Of a stretch of 64,000 nt of DNA, positions 54,856-64,000 are shown one piece after another (the stretch's first letter is position 1; each line of letters starts with the position of its first letter). A program made the translations under genes and the position numbers. The notes beneath the pieces were generated by a model. The model saw only the letters and a program-made list of their open reading frames with translations, was not told the origin of the DNA and made no database searches. The stretch is from G963665975 sp963665975 (GTDB taxonomy: Bacteria; Bacteroidota; Rhodothermia; Rhodothermales; Bin80), in assembly GCA_963665975.1 (NCBI GenBank), contig OY762508.1, positions 248,001-312,000 of the forward strand, given 5' to 3'.

Positions 54856-57800
54856 TTATGTGTCAAACTCAAAGAGCACCCCAAAGTGCCACTGCAATTC
54901 GCTTCCATAGCGCACCGAACGTGCACCCGAAGGCGTAACGAATCCATCGTTCAGTTGTACGTCAAACGTATCCAGACCATACGTTCCGCTAAGGAAGACG
55001 GCAGTTGGCAGCAAATAGGACGATCCCAGCTTTACGCGCATCTCTGCGCCGATGTCCTTGCGCAGTGAGGAAAACCCCGGCCACGCCCCGCTCCAGGCCG
55101 CAGCCGCATCTGCGTACAGGCGCAAGTAGGCCTTGTCAACGTAAAGAAACAGGATCTGAGTGCGGATGTCCGCAAAGAGGGGCAACAGGTAGGAGGCATG
55201 CGCCCACAGGGTTTCATTGCCACCCAGGGCGTAGAACGGATAGCCGCGGGCGCCAGTCAAGCCCCCTACGTAGTCGTCGTAGAAGTCGTCTACCGGCTGA
55301 CCCAGAATACTCGAGACGCGTACCCGCGCCTGCACCCCGTGGACGGTGCCGGGAAGCCTGTACCGCAGTTTGGCGTCCAGGGTCAGGCGGTGAATCCGGT
55401 TCCGCCCATATACGGGCACTAGTAGCCCACTCTTGATGTCGAAGCGGCGCAGCAGGCTCCCGCGGACGTATTCGTATCCGATATCGAGACGCATCTCGGT
55501 AGGATTGACATCACTGTCCCGGTGCCGAGATCGGGCCTCCAGATAGACATTGGCCAGGATGGTCTGCCCTATGAAATACCGGGAAGACGATGCGGGAATG
55601 GTTGCCTTGGCCTCCTTTGAAAAGAATCGTTCGGTGAGGACCCGGTACGGGCTGTAACGGTAGCCGAGCTCCACAAGAAGATTGTCGCTGACCTTGCTTC
55701 TGGCGTACAGATCTCCTTCCCAGAGCGTATAGCTTAGATCAGTCAGTGTCGTATCCGGGAAACAGGCGGTGCAGGGAAATTCCTCTATGGATAGTCCGTT
55801 CTCTACCCACCGGCTAATGTTATAGAGCTCGATCGAAAATTGCGGCGACCAGCGCTGGGGCAAGAATCCCAGACCCTTCTTGTAGTCGAACAGGAGAAAA
55901 GCGTCGCGCTCAAGTTTGAGAAGCCGCGAGGGCGAAAAGAAATCCGTCAGCGAACTCGCCTCTCGCGATGCCGGGCCAACCAGTATGCCGCCAAACAACA
56001 CCATGTCTTCGAGGACCTCTCGCGAAGACACGTAGCTCCCAAGTTTCAAGTTGCGCGCCAGCGTACCGAGGCGTGAACGCGTGGGCAGCCGGCTATCCAA
56101 CAGGCTGCGACGTCGTGAGACATACTGGTCCAAGCGCAGCACCGGAAAAATGCTGAAGCCTGTGATGATGGGCGTATAAGGGGAGGCCGATAACGCAGGC
56201 GTCGTTTGCTCTGGAGGCGCCACGGCTCCGGGTCCGCCCCCTTCCTGCGATGCTGCCATGGCCCTGGCATTCAGCCCTTGCATCTCGCCACCCTGCAGCG
56301 GCCTGACGCCCTTCGCACGCAGGACAGGCGGCGCCTCATAGGCCGGCGCCGTCACCGACGACGGACGTGGATCCAGGAGCGCAATCTTGTATCCGTCCCA
56401 CTGAAAATGCGCATAGGCAATTGCGCCTCCTTTTCGCAGGCTCGGCATGAACGCCCCTCCGAGAACGTTGGTCACTGGCAGGGACGTATTTCCCACACGC
56501 CGATACAGGTTATAGATGCCGGATGCATCCGACGTGTAATGCAGCACGCTGTCCCCAGGCGCAAAGGAAGGGGACCGCTCATCTGCCAGGGTGGCGATAA
56601 CCGGCTCGTGACCCATCCCAAGCCTGTTCACCCGCCAGATGTCCCGGCCATGCCCATCGGGGCTTAAGCGGGCGAAGTACACCCACTTTCCGGAGGGGTG
56701 CCAGGCCGGATCAGAAACTTGGGAGCCGTTCTCAAATTCCGTAAGCGCGACAACCGCTCCAGAGGCGACTTTGAGCGCAAACAGATTCGTTGTGCCGTCC
56801 TTCTGCCCCACGAAAGCTATTTGCGAGCCGTCCGGCGCGTATGCAGGCAGCGCTGCACGCCGGTTACGCGTAAGGCGCTTGACCTTCCGGGATTCCAGAT
56901 CCAGCTCGTACAGATCCGAGAACAGGGAACCTGTTGTAGTAACACGCCGGCGCGCAAACACAATTGCTTTGCCATCGGGACGCCAGGTAACAGCGCCACT
57001 GACACCAGACCGTACCCGGTGACCCCATGAGCATGTGTACGTGGTCAATAATGGCGCGCTGGCATCCAGGTCATGGGAGACTACGGCGCCGCCGTCCAGG
57101 TCACGGATGTGTAGATTGGTCCGACTGGAGCGTTGTCCCTTGTTTGATACATAGGCGACTTGACGCCCGTCGGGCGAGAATCTTGGGTAGTAGTTGTACT
57201 GGCCGTCTGGCTCGAGAAGCGTCCCCGCAATGATGCTCTCCTCAACAGCGGCAGTGCGCGCCTTGTATTCCCGCTTCAGTAAGCCCATCCACGCATCGTA
57301 TACGTCTGGCGCCGGTACGCCGAGCGCATCCGCGATGGCCCGCTCCACATTCCAGTTCTTCACTTTCGCCAGGGCATGTGAGATATCACGAAGCGCCGAT
57401 TCGCCATAGGTAGCCGCGAGATACCGCGTAAAGGCAAACCCGTGGTTATATACCCCCTCCCGCATGAGGCTGGATTTCGAATAAAACCCTCCCATGTCCG
57501 CCAGTGAGAGCTGCTTGCCCGCCAATACACGAGTCCGCAAGAACATGTCCCGATGCGTATCCCATCGGTCGTTGTCCATCCATGCGCGCTGATACTGCGC
57601 CGTGCCCTCGGCGAACCAGGCCGGCGTGTTGATGCTCGCAAACGGATAGCTGACAATAACGTTAGGATATCCATTGAGCACATCGGGCCTGCGTACGTTT
57701 TCGTAGTCAAGCACCTGCAGGTAGGCGAAGGGAAAGGTCCGCCCAACCTTCATGGCCGCCTGCAGCTGGACGATGTGGGTGAACTCATGCGTAATGACGT

Positions 57801-58197
57801 TGCGTAGCCAATGATGGTCTCCACGCAACGGGGAATCCAGGGCCGGTGCCCAGATTTCGATCTTGTTATCAAAGAAAAAGGCTGCTCCGTTCGAATAGTC
57901 CTCGAAATCCTTGATGATGATGCTGACGCGTGAATCCGGCTCGTGCGCGTAAAGCTCCGTGATCGGACCGTAGATTTCTTCCGCAATGCGGGCGACAACC
58001 TGCGCGGAGCGGCTACTGCCGGCGCCCTCTTCATCCACATGAAAAATGACATTAAAATGCTCTGTTTCGATCGTGTGCCAATCCAGGCTCGACCGAACAT
58101 AATCGAATTGGGACGGGCGGTCCTGTGCCAGAGCCGGTTGTGCCCACAGGAGTACCGGCGAGCATAGCAACCATCGTAGAATGCCTGGTATTTTCAT
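54856..58197 (-). CDS. Gluzincin protease-like domain + TolB/WD40 propeller + outer membrane barrel fusion
   Basis: 1113 residues with a signal peptide (about 1-24). Residues 40-300 are a peptidase MA-like domain: VITHEFTHIVQ (zinc HExxH at 137-141) and AWFAEGTAQYQ (third ligand Glu197). Residues about 335-640 form a TolB/WD40-like propeller (YYPRFSPDGRQVAYVSNKGQ, then SDLYELDLESRKVKRLTRN). The last 400 residues look like an outer membrane beta-barrel; GGLTGARGYPFYALGGNETL resembles Omp85/surface-antigen barrels. The sequence suggests a protease displayed at the outer membrane. Its start overlaps the stop of the M6-like gene by 4 bases. Catalytic residues look intact. Substrate unknown. Confidence 0.82.
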   Translation of the reverse strand: MKIPGILRWLLCSPVLLWAQPALAQDRPSQFDYVRSSLDWHTIETEHFNVIFHVDEEGAGSSRSAQVVARIAEEIYGPITELYAHEPDSRVSIIIKDFEDYSNGAAFFFDNKIEIWAPALDSPLRGDHHWLRNVITHEFTHIVQLQAAMKVGRTFPFAYLQVLDYENVRRPDVLNGYPNVIVSYPFASINTPAWFAEGTAQYQRAWMDNDRWDTHRDMFLRTRVLAGKQLSLADMGGFYSKSSLMREGVYNHGFAFTRYLAATYGESALRDISHALAKVKNWNVERAIADALGVPAPDVYDAWMGLLKREYKARTAAVEESIIAGTLLEPDGQYNYYPRFSPDGRQVAYVSNKGQRSSRTNLHIRDLDGGAVVSHDLDASAPLLTTYTCSWGHRVRSGVSGAVTWRPDGKAIVFARRRVTTTGSLFSDLYELDLESRKVKRLTRNRRAALPAYAPDGSQIAFVGQKDGTTNLFALKVASGAVVALTEFENGSQVSDPAWHPSGKWVYFARLSPDGHGRDIWRVNRLGMGHEPVIATLADERSPSFAPGDSVLHYTSDASGIYNLYRRVGNTSLPVTNVLGGAFMPSLRKGGAIAYAHFQWDGYKIALLDPRPSSVTAPAYEAPPVLRAKGVRPLQGGEMQGLNARAMAASQEGGGPGAVAPPEQTTPALSASPYTPIITGFSIFPVLRLDQYVSRRRSLLDSRLPTRSRLGTLARNLKLGSYVSSREVLEDMVLFGGILVGPASREASSLTDFFSPSRLLKLERDAFLLFDYKKGLGFLPQRWSPQFSIELYNISRWVENGLSIEEFPCTACFPDTTLTDLSYTLWEGDLYARSKVSDNLLVELGYRYSPYRVLTERFFSKEAKATIPASSSRYFIGQTILANVYLEARSRHRDSDVNPTEMRLDIGYEYVRGSLLRRFDIKSGLLVPVYGRNRIHRLTLDAKLRYRLPGTVHGVQARVRVSSILGQPVDDFYDDYVGGLTGARGYPFYALGGNETLWAHASYLLPLFADIRTQILFLYVDKAYLRLYADAAAAWSGAWPGFSSLRKDIGAEMRVKLGSSYLLPTAVFLSGTYGLDTFDVQLNDGFVTPSGARSVRYGSELQWHFGVLFEFDT

Positions 58198-61100
58198 CGG
58201 ATCACCGCCATCTTTACAATCTTTGTCGCGCGCTGGCCACTGATCGCCTCTGCCGTGACACGGGCATAGTACAACCCGCTCTGGGCGTTAGCCTGCCAAC
58301 GGTGTTCGACGGGTCTTCCTGCCCTTGTCTCAAACGTCACTTCGTCGACGAAGCTGCCGGCGGCATCAATAATAGTAATGTGAATCGAGGCATCTTCCCT
58401 CGTCATGCAGCGCAGGAACGTGTGCCCCGTGCGGATCGGATTGGGCCAGTTGTAGGTCTCGCTGATCACCAGCAATTCACCGCTTTGGGAGCCTGGAGGT
58501 GCAGGCTCCTCCCCTGCAAGCGCCACAAACCCGGTGTTGTGCGCATTCGCGCCATGCTGCCCCCATGCGATGTCGCCAGTTTGCTCGAGCGTCCATGTCC
58601 GCAGAACACCCTGCCCGGTTACGACGCGCAGGACACCAGGCGCCAGGAGCGGCGTTGCGGCCACGCGTTGCCCCGCCGCCAGCGGGAATCCCGGCGCCAG
58701 CACGCCGCCGCGGCCGAGGTCAAAGGCGTATACCTCTCCCGTTATGGTTGCAACGATGATTGAAGGCCGTCCACTGTCCGAAATCTCGCCTACCAGGGGG
58801 CTTGCCGCCGCCGGTGCCGGCATCTCTATGGGGAATCCCGCCAGGAGCGCTCCACCCCTGGAGAACGCAAGAAGGCGTCTTCCCATGGTGAGTACGATGT
58901 CCAACCGGTCGTCGCCATCTACGTCTGCCAGCACCGGGTAGGCGGCAAGGCTGCCGTCGAAGCCATAGCGCTGCACGTCAACGGTATGAGAGCGGCCGCC
59001 GGAGTCAAGCAGGAGGAGTTCCTTGCGATCGGCCAGCGGCAACACCCCCCATAGGCCATCGGTATCCCGGCCGAATGCGACACTGACCGATCCCTCTTGA
59101 AGACTGGCGTCGAAGGTCCACGATTCATCGGTCCCAATGACCTGGGCGCCACTACTGCCAACTACGACCATGCGCCCCGCTCCTGCCGCTGCGAGTGCAA
59201 GGCCCTCTCCGATTCCCGTTACAGGTATACGTGCGGTAATGCCATTTTCTGCGTCCAGGCGAACGACAAGGTTTGCAATCGCGGAAGTGAACAGCGCATA
59301 GATGTCCCCCGTGTCCAACCGCAGAAGGGGGGCGCGCAGCGTGTAACCCTCTAGCGGAAGCAGCACTTCCCGCGCTCCGACTTCGGGGTCAAGTGCTATG
59401 AACACGTACCGCTTCGTGTTCGGTCGAAACGCAATAGCCGCGATTCCCTTGTCCACCTGCACGGGCCGCGTGGCCGTACGCATAGGGAGCACGGTGGGCC
59501 CATCGCCAATACTGGGCAGAATGAGTTGTACGAGATCCTCTCCCGGCGCCGCATCGTTGGGGCTGTGCACAAACACGTAGCCGGGCCCCTCGCCTATGGA
59601 TGCACCAGGACCGGTGCGCGTGTGTAAGTCCAGGGCCGCCTCCAATGCTATGCCGTGTGCAGATTCCCTGCGCACCGTCGCGGTCATGCTGGGCGCGGCC
59701 GCAGAAAACCCCTCTATGATGAGGAAGCTCTCCCCGCCGGCATTCGTCCGGCTTGCCGGCGTGGTCGTCGGACCAAATCGATTTTCGTACAGCTGGATTT
59801 GCAACTGCGTCGGCAACTGGACGCGCACCGGGTTGTCGGCAAAATAGAAATCGAATGGAGATCCACGACTATTATCGAAGCCTATGTCCTGCGCAGAGTC
59901 AGCCTCTTCAAGATCCACCCCACGCCGATCCGGATTCGCGTTGACGCCCGCCACCGGAATTTTGTCCGTGAGGACGCGCTCGTCAATATGCCATATAAGC
60001 ACACCGCCCTGGAACTGGTTGTCATCCGCGTCTCTGCCAGGCAGCGCAAAATCGTAATTGTCGGCGCCAACGACTACGCCGCCAATAAAGCCCGGCACCG
60101 TGAACCGATTGAAAGTGTCACTAATGACCTCGACACGCTGCTCGGTGGTGGCTCCACGGTTCCAAACCTGCAGCACCAACCCATCTCCCTCAGGGTCCCT
60201 GTTGCGATTCTCTACAATAAAGTATTCCGCCTCCGAGATTGGAACACGCACCGCCGTGGTCGTTGGCAGCCCGGCAGCGACAAGTGTTACCTCCTGCGGC
60301 CCCGCATCTGCGACCTCGTCCAGGTCGAGCCAGCCGAGAAAATACCGCGTCCATGCACTGGGCTCCGGCGGGAACAGACCCGAGTAGGCGAAGATGCCTT
60401 GCGGGTCCATTAACCCGTACGGTCCTATCGCCGATTCTCCCGATTCCGTCTGAAAGAGATCCGGCGCGCCGAGCGTATTCAGGAAGCTGGCCGCAAGTAA
60501 CCCGTTAATAGACAGCTCCAGTAGCACCGTCTGATCCGTAATCGGGTTGCGGCCGGCGCGCGATTCCGTGCGTGGAAGAATCGCAGTATGGCGCACCGGC
60601 AATCCCTTGAATGTTAACTCCGGTGCGCCGAGCCGCACAAGTTCCTGCTCTGGAAAGTAAATGGACGGCAGGTCGAGCGGCGTCTTGTTGAGCGTGGTCC
60701 CCAACAGCTCGATGTCACGCCCGACGCCCGCATGAAATAGCATGAATACCGTCCGCGCCGGACTCAGGCCCGAGACATCGAACTGGCTCTGCAGCGAGGC
60801 GGCCTGCCAGGCATCGCGGATGAACCCGACGAGCTTGGAGCGCTCTGCATCACTGTCGGCATCAAGGCCTACGGGACTGTAAGCTCCCATCGGCAGCGGA
60901 AGACGAATTACTTCCGGCAGCAGATGGGGAGTAATGTGCGTCCTGCCATCAGAAACCTGCCCTACGTAGTGCCGCAGAAAGGCGAGATGTGCCTCGAAGT
61001 ATGCGGCGTCATGGGGCATGGGGTCCATCGTCGGCGTAACCTCTGCCGGATAGACCGTACCCTCAAAAGTGCCGTTGCCCGTAGTGAACCGCGTCGTATC

Positions 61101-61268
61101 CGGCTGGAATTCGACGCGCAATGCAATCACGTCATAATGATCAAGGGCCGGTCTCCGCACCTGCGCCAGCACTTGCTCCTGCGGTAGCACACCCAGAGCC
61201 AGAGCAAGCAGACTCCCGGTCCACCGCCAAGAAAAGCGCACTATCCCGGGTTTCGACCCCATCCACAT
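58194..61268 (-). CDS. M6-peptidase-like protein lacking the zinc motif, with type IX sorting-type C-terminus
   Basis: 1024 residues with a signal peptide (about 14-35). Residues 40-400 follow the M6 (immune inhibitor A-like) pattern: PMPHDAAYFEAHLAFLRHYV, YGLMDPQGIF and SAWTRYFLGWLDL. Where M6 enzymes have HExxH (as in LAHEFGHALGLPDLY), this one reads LAASFLNTLGAPDLF (about residue 258), so the zinc ligands are gone. A propeller-like middle follows, with FG-GAP-type VLADVDGDDRLDIVLTMG. The last 85 residues (NWPNPIRTGHTFLR to SGLYYARVTAE) resemble a type A sorting domain exported by PorU/PorV. Probably a surface binding protein and not a protease. Confidence 0.8.
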   Translation of the reverse strand: MWMGSKPGIVRFSWRWTGSLLALALGVLPQEQVLAQVRRPALDHYDVIALRVEFQPDTTRFTTGNGTFEGTVYPAEVTPTMDPMPHDAAYFEAHLAFLRHYVGQVSDGRTHITPHLLPEVIRLPLPMGAYSPVGLDADSDAERSKLVGFIRDAWQAASLQSQFDVSGLSPARTVFMLFHAGVGRDIELLGTTLNKTPLDLPSIYFPEQELVRLGAPELTFKGLPVRHTAILPRTESRAGRNPITDQTVLLELSINGLLAASFLNTLGAPDLFQTESGESAIGPYGLMDPQGIFAYSGLFPPEPSAWTRYFLGWLDLDEVADAGPQEVTLVAAGLPTTTAVRVPISEAEYFIVENRNRDPEGDGLVLQVWNRGATTEQRVEVISDTFNRFTVPGFIGGVVVGADNYDFALPGRDADDNQFQGGVLIWHIDERVLTDKIPVAGVNANPDRRGVDLEEADSAQDIGFDNSRGSPFDFYFADNPVRVQLPTQLQIQLYENRFGPTTTPASRTNAGGESFLIIEGFSAAAPSMTATVRRESAHGIALEAALDLHTRTGPGASIGEGPGYVFVHSPNDAAPGEDLVQLILPSIGDGPTVLPMRTATRPVQVDKGIAAIAFRPNTKRYVFIALDPEVGAREVLLPLEGYTLRAPLLRLDTGDIYALFTSAIANLVVRLDAENGITARIPVTGIGEGLALAAAGAGRMVVVGSSGAQVIGTDESWTFDASLQEGSVSVAFGRDTDGLWGVLPLADRKELLLLDSGGRSHTVDVQRYGFDGSLAAYPVLADVDGDDRLDIVLTMGRRLLAFSRGGALLAGFPIEMPAPAAASPLVGEISDSGRPSIIVATITGEVYAFDLGRGGVLAPGFPLAAGQRVAATPLLAPGVLRVVTGQGVLRTWTLEQTGDIAWGQHGANAHNTGFVALAGEEPAPPGSQSGELLVISETYNWPNPIRTGHTFLRCMTREDASIHITIIDAAGSFVDEVTFETRAGRPVEHRWQANAQSGLYYARVTAEAISGQRATKIVKMAVIR

Positions 61269-61314
61269 ATCCCACGCCGCGTCAGGTTCGGAGGAGGAGT
61301 CACACGTAGGGATA

Positions 61315-62532
61315 TTACTTGGTGAACTTCACCAGCAGAGAGAACCGCATGGTGTTGGCCAGCGGGTGATTCTCCTCCAGCGCGTAGATGTAGGAGAAAT
61401 CCACTCCGAGAATACTGTACCGGATTCCCGCGCCAAAGGTTAGGAACTGGCGATTACCGTTATACGGGTTCTCGTAGAAATAGCCGCCTCGAACCGCGAA
61501 CAGGTTGTCGTACCAATACTCAAACCCCGACGAAATCAGAAGCTGCTCCAACGCGGTTAACGATTCATACGATTGCTCTTCCGCGTTTACTGCAGTGGTC
61601 AGCACGCGTATCGGAGTCCAAGAGGAAAAAATGGCTTTGTAGAACGGGTCCGTCTGGAACGTCACCGTGCAGGTCGACTCGTCATTCGGATCAATACAGG
61701 TTCGCGTGGAGCGCTGGCGAACGAGAATCTTCGTCACGTCATTGGCGAACGTAATGCGATTGTACGCATCGAACTCGATCTGTAAGGCATGCCCTATGCG
61801 CACATTAGTGGGAATCGGGTCACTCTGCTCGCTGTCGGAATACTGGATCTTCGGCCCCATATTGGCCAGATTGAATCCTAAGCTGTATTGGGCATCACTC
61901 GTACCGAGAAAGAATCTTGGTGTCCGGTACAGCACACCAAGGTCCACACCCACCGATATTCCAGGATTCGTTTCCTGCAGGCCTACAACCACGTTGGCCA
62001 GATTGGAGTATATCAGGCGCAGGCCCGTCCCAAGCGACAGGTCTCTGCCAACCTTGAATCCATATGACAGCCCGGCCGCAAGGTCATAGGACCTGAAGTC
62101 CCCCAACAGGTTATTCTGAGCATCCCGGTATTCATGCTCGCCCAGAAAGAGGTAGGTGAGATGGGCGCCGAGCGTCCCCCACCCGGGAATGTGATGCTTG
62201 GCTACGAGGTACTCGTAAAAGATACCGGCTTTGAACTCGGGCAGCCAGTTCGAATGCGTCAGCCCTATTTCGGTGCCCACCTGATCGGCCAGGCCCGCCG
62301 GATTCCAGAATATGGCATTGGCGTTGTCGGCTATAGCAACGCCGGTGTTTCCCATGCCTGCAGCCCTGCTGTCCGGCTCAATCATGAGAAAGACGACAGC
62401 GGAGCCCCCAATCTGCGCCCGTGCCTGGGGCACAAAAGCTTGCGCAAGAAGCAGAAGCAAAGCCACCTGCAACCAGCGAAGCCGGCTTTTGGAAGACAAC
62501 ATGTGGAGCATGGGTCGGGTCAAATCCGTCAT
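61315..62532 (-). CDS. porV: PorV, type IX secretion outer membrane shuttle protein
   Basis: 405 residues, FadL-like 14-strand barrel after a signal peptide (about 20-39). PorV (LptO) binds C-terminal sorting domains of cargo and carries it to the PorU sortase. Family marks are FLMIEPDSRAAGMGNTGVAI followed by DNANAIFWNPAGLA at the mature N-terminus, and RGGYFYENPYNGNRQFLTFG near the end. It follows porU by 33 bases and precedes a predicted sorting-domain protein, a natural cargo. Confidence 0.92.
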   Translation of the reverse strand: MTDLTRPMLHMLSSKSRLRWLQVALLLLLAQAFVPQARAQIGGSAVVFLMIEPDSRAAGMGNTGVAIADNANAIFWNPAGLADQVGTEIGLTHSNWLPEFKAGIFYEYLVAKHHIPGWGTLGAHLTYLFLGEHEYRDAQNNLLGDFRSYDLAAGLSYGFKVGRDLSLGTGLRLIYSNLANVVVGLQETNPGISVGVDLGVLYRTPRFFLGTSDAQYSLGFNLANMGPKIQYSDSEQSDPIPTNVRIGHALQIEFDAYNRITFANDVTKILVRQRSTRTCIDPNDESTCTVTFQTDPFYKAIFSSWTPIRVLTTAVNAEEQSYESLTALEQLLISSGFEYWYDNLFAVRGGYFYENPYNGNRQFLTFGAGIRYSILGVDFSYIYALEENHPLANTMRFSLLVKFTK

Positions 62533-62565
62533 TGTGGAAAATGTGTAGTGTTGGGGTTATTGTGC

Positions 62566-64000
62566 CTAGCGGACGATAGCGAGACGTTCGATAGCCTCCG
62601 AAACCTGCCGGGCGCCCTCGCTGCCGTCGACCTCGACGCGCACCTTATACAGATATATTCCCGGCGAGAGTCGATCAAAGTCGTCGTCCATGCCGTCCCA
62701 GGATACTTGCATTGGGCCGCCTGGCAATAGTCCGTCCTGTTCCACGGTGCGCACAGGACGTCCAGATAGCGAGTAGATGCGAACCTGCACGCTGACCGGT
62801 GTGCCAGGCTGCTGGTTATGCTCAAATACGAAGCGCGATGGCCCCGTGGTTGGATTCGGATAGTTAAACACGTTGCGTACTTCCAACGTCGCATCGTCCG
62901 CGACTACGAAGTCGACAGAAGCGGTCCCAGAGTTATTCAACACATCCCACGCCCGCATACTCAATGTATGAGCACCGGGTGTCAGGTCGTCTTCGAAGGT
63001 ATAGGCAATCCTGCCTCGTTGAAAGGAATTCTCTTCGCTTTCGTAAAACTCGCCGATATCGATGGCGTTCTGATTGTCATCGTCTAGAACGAGCAGCATT
63101 TCGTGCCCTACTCCTGCAGCTACCGTATTAACGCCACTCTCGTCAAAAAGCTTCACGAGCACGCGGGGTCGCTGTGAAGTCAGGCCGCCGTCGGTAAATG
63201 TTTCGTCATTCAGAAAGATATTGATTTGTGGTCCGTCGCTATCGTCCGGGATTTCCAATGCAGTTCCGCCGACGATTATGTTCTCTGTATACCCCCGAGC
63301 ATCCACAGATGGTGAAGAAGCATACATGGAAATCCGTCCGGGCTTGTTGCTATACGAAATATCCTTAGGTACCACGAATGTCGCGGTAAAGCGACCCTGC
63401 GTGGTATTGATTCGACCGCGCCAGATCAAGTCCTCGCGTATCGTATAGTATGGCGTGCGCATGTGCCGCTGAATGTGCGGAGGTATCGAGACGCGACGCT
63501 CCGCGTCGAACACGGTCATGCTGACTACGCCACTAAAGCCCGCGTCAATCGTGCTGTCCGGCAATTGCACCTCTCCGGTAACGGTCACGCGTTCAAGCGC
63601 TCGGAGATTAACGAGATTCCGGTCTATCGCTTCCCCGTTAATTGTCTTAACGACCGCGGAACGCGCGGGTAGTCCTATGCGCATTGACGGATCGCCCAAT
63701 AGGTTGAACTTGCGATTGTTGCCCTCAACACCAACTCGCGTATTCTTCGTCAGGCGCAGCGCGTCTCCCAGCCGGCGTGGCAATCCGTCCGCGTCTCTCT
63801 GAAACATTTCCGCGTTCAGCGCCACGTTCAGGCCGACGTTCAGCGTGGTCGCATCACCAGACGTATAGACGCTACGGACTGTCGTAAGAAGCGCGATTGC
63901 CCCGCCGTCGGGGTTTAGCAACAGCTCCTCGGCCCCACTCTGGGAACTCGCATGATCCCAACGACCAAACGAACACGTCGCCGTGATGAAAATTGGCAAT
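62566..64000 (-). CDS. porU: PorU, type IX secretion sortase (C-terminal part, N-terminus outside window)
   Basis: Open to the right edge; 477 codons of a protein that is normally over 1100 residues. The visible part starts at the end of a gingipain-like C25 domain, with the catalytic cysteine in FITATCSFGRWDH and GGAIALLTTVRSVY. Ig-like modules follow, and the C-terminus is a FlgD/type A-like domain (NYPNPTTGPSRFVF, then PGIYLYKVRV). PorU removes sorting domains and attaches cargo to lipopolysaccharide at the cell surface. Position beside porV supports the call. No start lies within the window. Confidence 0.92.
   Translation of the reverse strand, partial: LPIFITATCSFGRWDHASSQSGAEELLLNPDGGAIALLTTVRSVYTSGDATTLNVGLNVALNAEMFQRDADGLPRRLGDALRLTKNTRVGVEGNNRKFNLLGDPSMRIGLPARSAVVKTINGEAIDRNLVNLRALERVTVTGEVQLPDSTIDAGFSGVVSMTVFDAERRVSIPPHIQRHMRTPYYTIREDLIWRGRINTTQGRFTATFVVPKDISYSNKPGRISMYASSPSVDARGYTENIIVGGTALEIPDDSDGPQINIFLNDETFTDGGLTSQRPRVLVKLFDESGVNTVAAGVGHEMLLVLDDDNQNAIDIGEFYESEENSFQRGRIAYTFEDDLTPGAHTLSMRAWDVLNNSGTASVDFVVADDATLEVRNVFNYPNPTTGPSRFVFEHNQQPGTPVSVQVRIYSLSGRPVRTVEQDGLLPGGPMQVSWDGMDDDFDRLSPGIYLYKVRVEVDGSEGARQVSEAIERLAIVR

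Noticed and set aside
1..64000. CRISPR arrays, rRNA genes, phage modules or toxin-antitoxin pairs
   Set aside because: No regularly spaced repeats, rRNA-like blocks or such gene pairs were seen on reading the window.

Overview
The window comes from a Bacteroidota-type genome, most likely the Rhodothermota/Balneolota side. The evidence is a PorU and PorV pair with C-terminal sorting-type domains (type IX secretion), the N-acylornithine transcarbamylase form of arginine synthesis, a YdeP/DUF7009/FdhD operon, DUF3667 and DUF5683 proteins, few recognisable Shine-Dalgarno sites, and a moderately high GC content judged by eye. No phylogeny could be run, so the placement is an inference.

Layout. 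Bases 1-3200 (minus strand) hold a molybdopterin oxidoreductase operon that runs off the left edge. Bases 3388-16318 (plus) carry argG-argC-argD-argF'-argB and, further on, argE; between argB and argE sits a four-gene copper/silver-type efflux operon (His-rich secreted protein, outer membrane factor, metal-binding adaptor, RND pump). An acyl-CoA dehydrogenase follows. Bases 17980-28161 (minus) form one branched-chain amino acid operon, read ilvB-ilvN-ilvC-leuB-leuA-leuC-leuD-cimA. It is preceded by a 34-codon leader peptide with an uninterrupted run of Leu/Val/Ile codons, which suggests transcription attenuation. CimA implies that isoleucine is made from pyruvate through citramalate.

Bases 28420-45444 hold mostly housekeeping genes: purD with an NHL-repeat gene, mutS, an EamA transporter, a polysaccharide deacetylase, an HD phosphohydrolase, a Tat-exported TIM-barrel protein, hpt, tilS, mutL and a DUF3667 protein. 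Decayed DNA lies between purD and mutS and around 45.5-46.1 kb. Next to the latter is a large Calx-beta autotransporter (46.4-49.9 kb), a type V secretion architecture that is unexpected beside a type IX system and looks acquired.

Bases 50215-52633 (minus) encode a CPBP protease, a DUF2007 protein, CdsA and a small membrane protein. A tRNA-Arg(CCG) with a perfect terminator and a symporter remnant follow. Bases 53150-64000 (minus) form a cell-envelope operon read porU-porV-M6-like pseudopeptidase-gluzincin/propeller/barrel protein-TlpA thioredoxin-DUF5683. This cluster, with a catalytically dead protease-like protein next to an apparently active three-part one, is the least explained system in the window.
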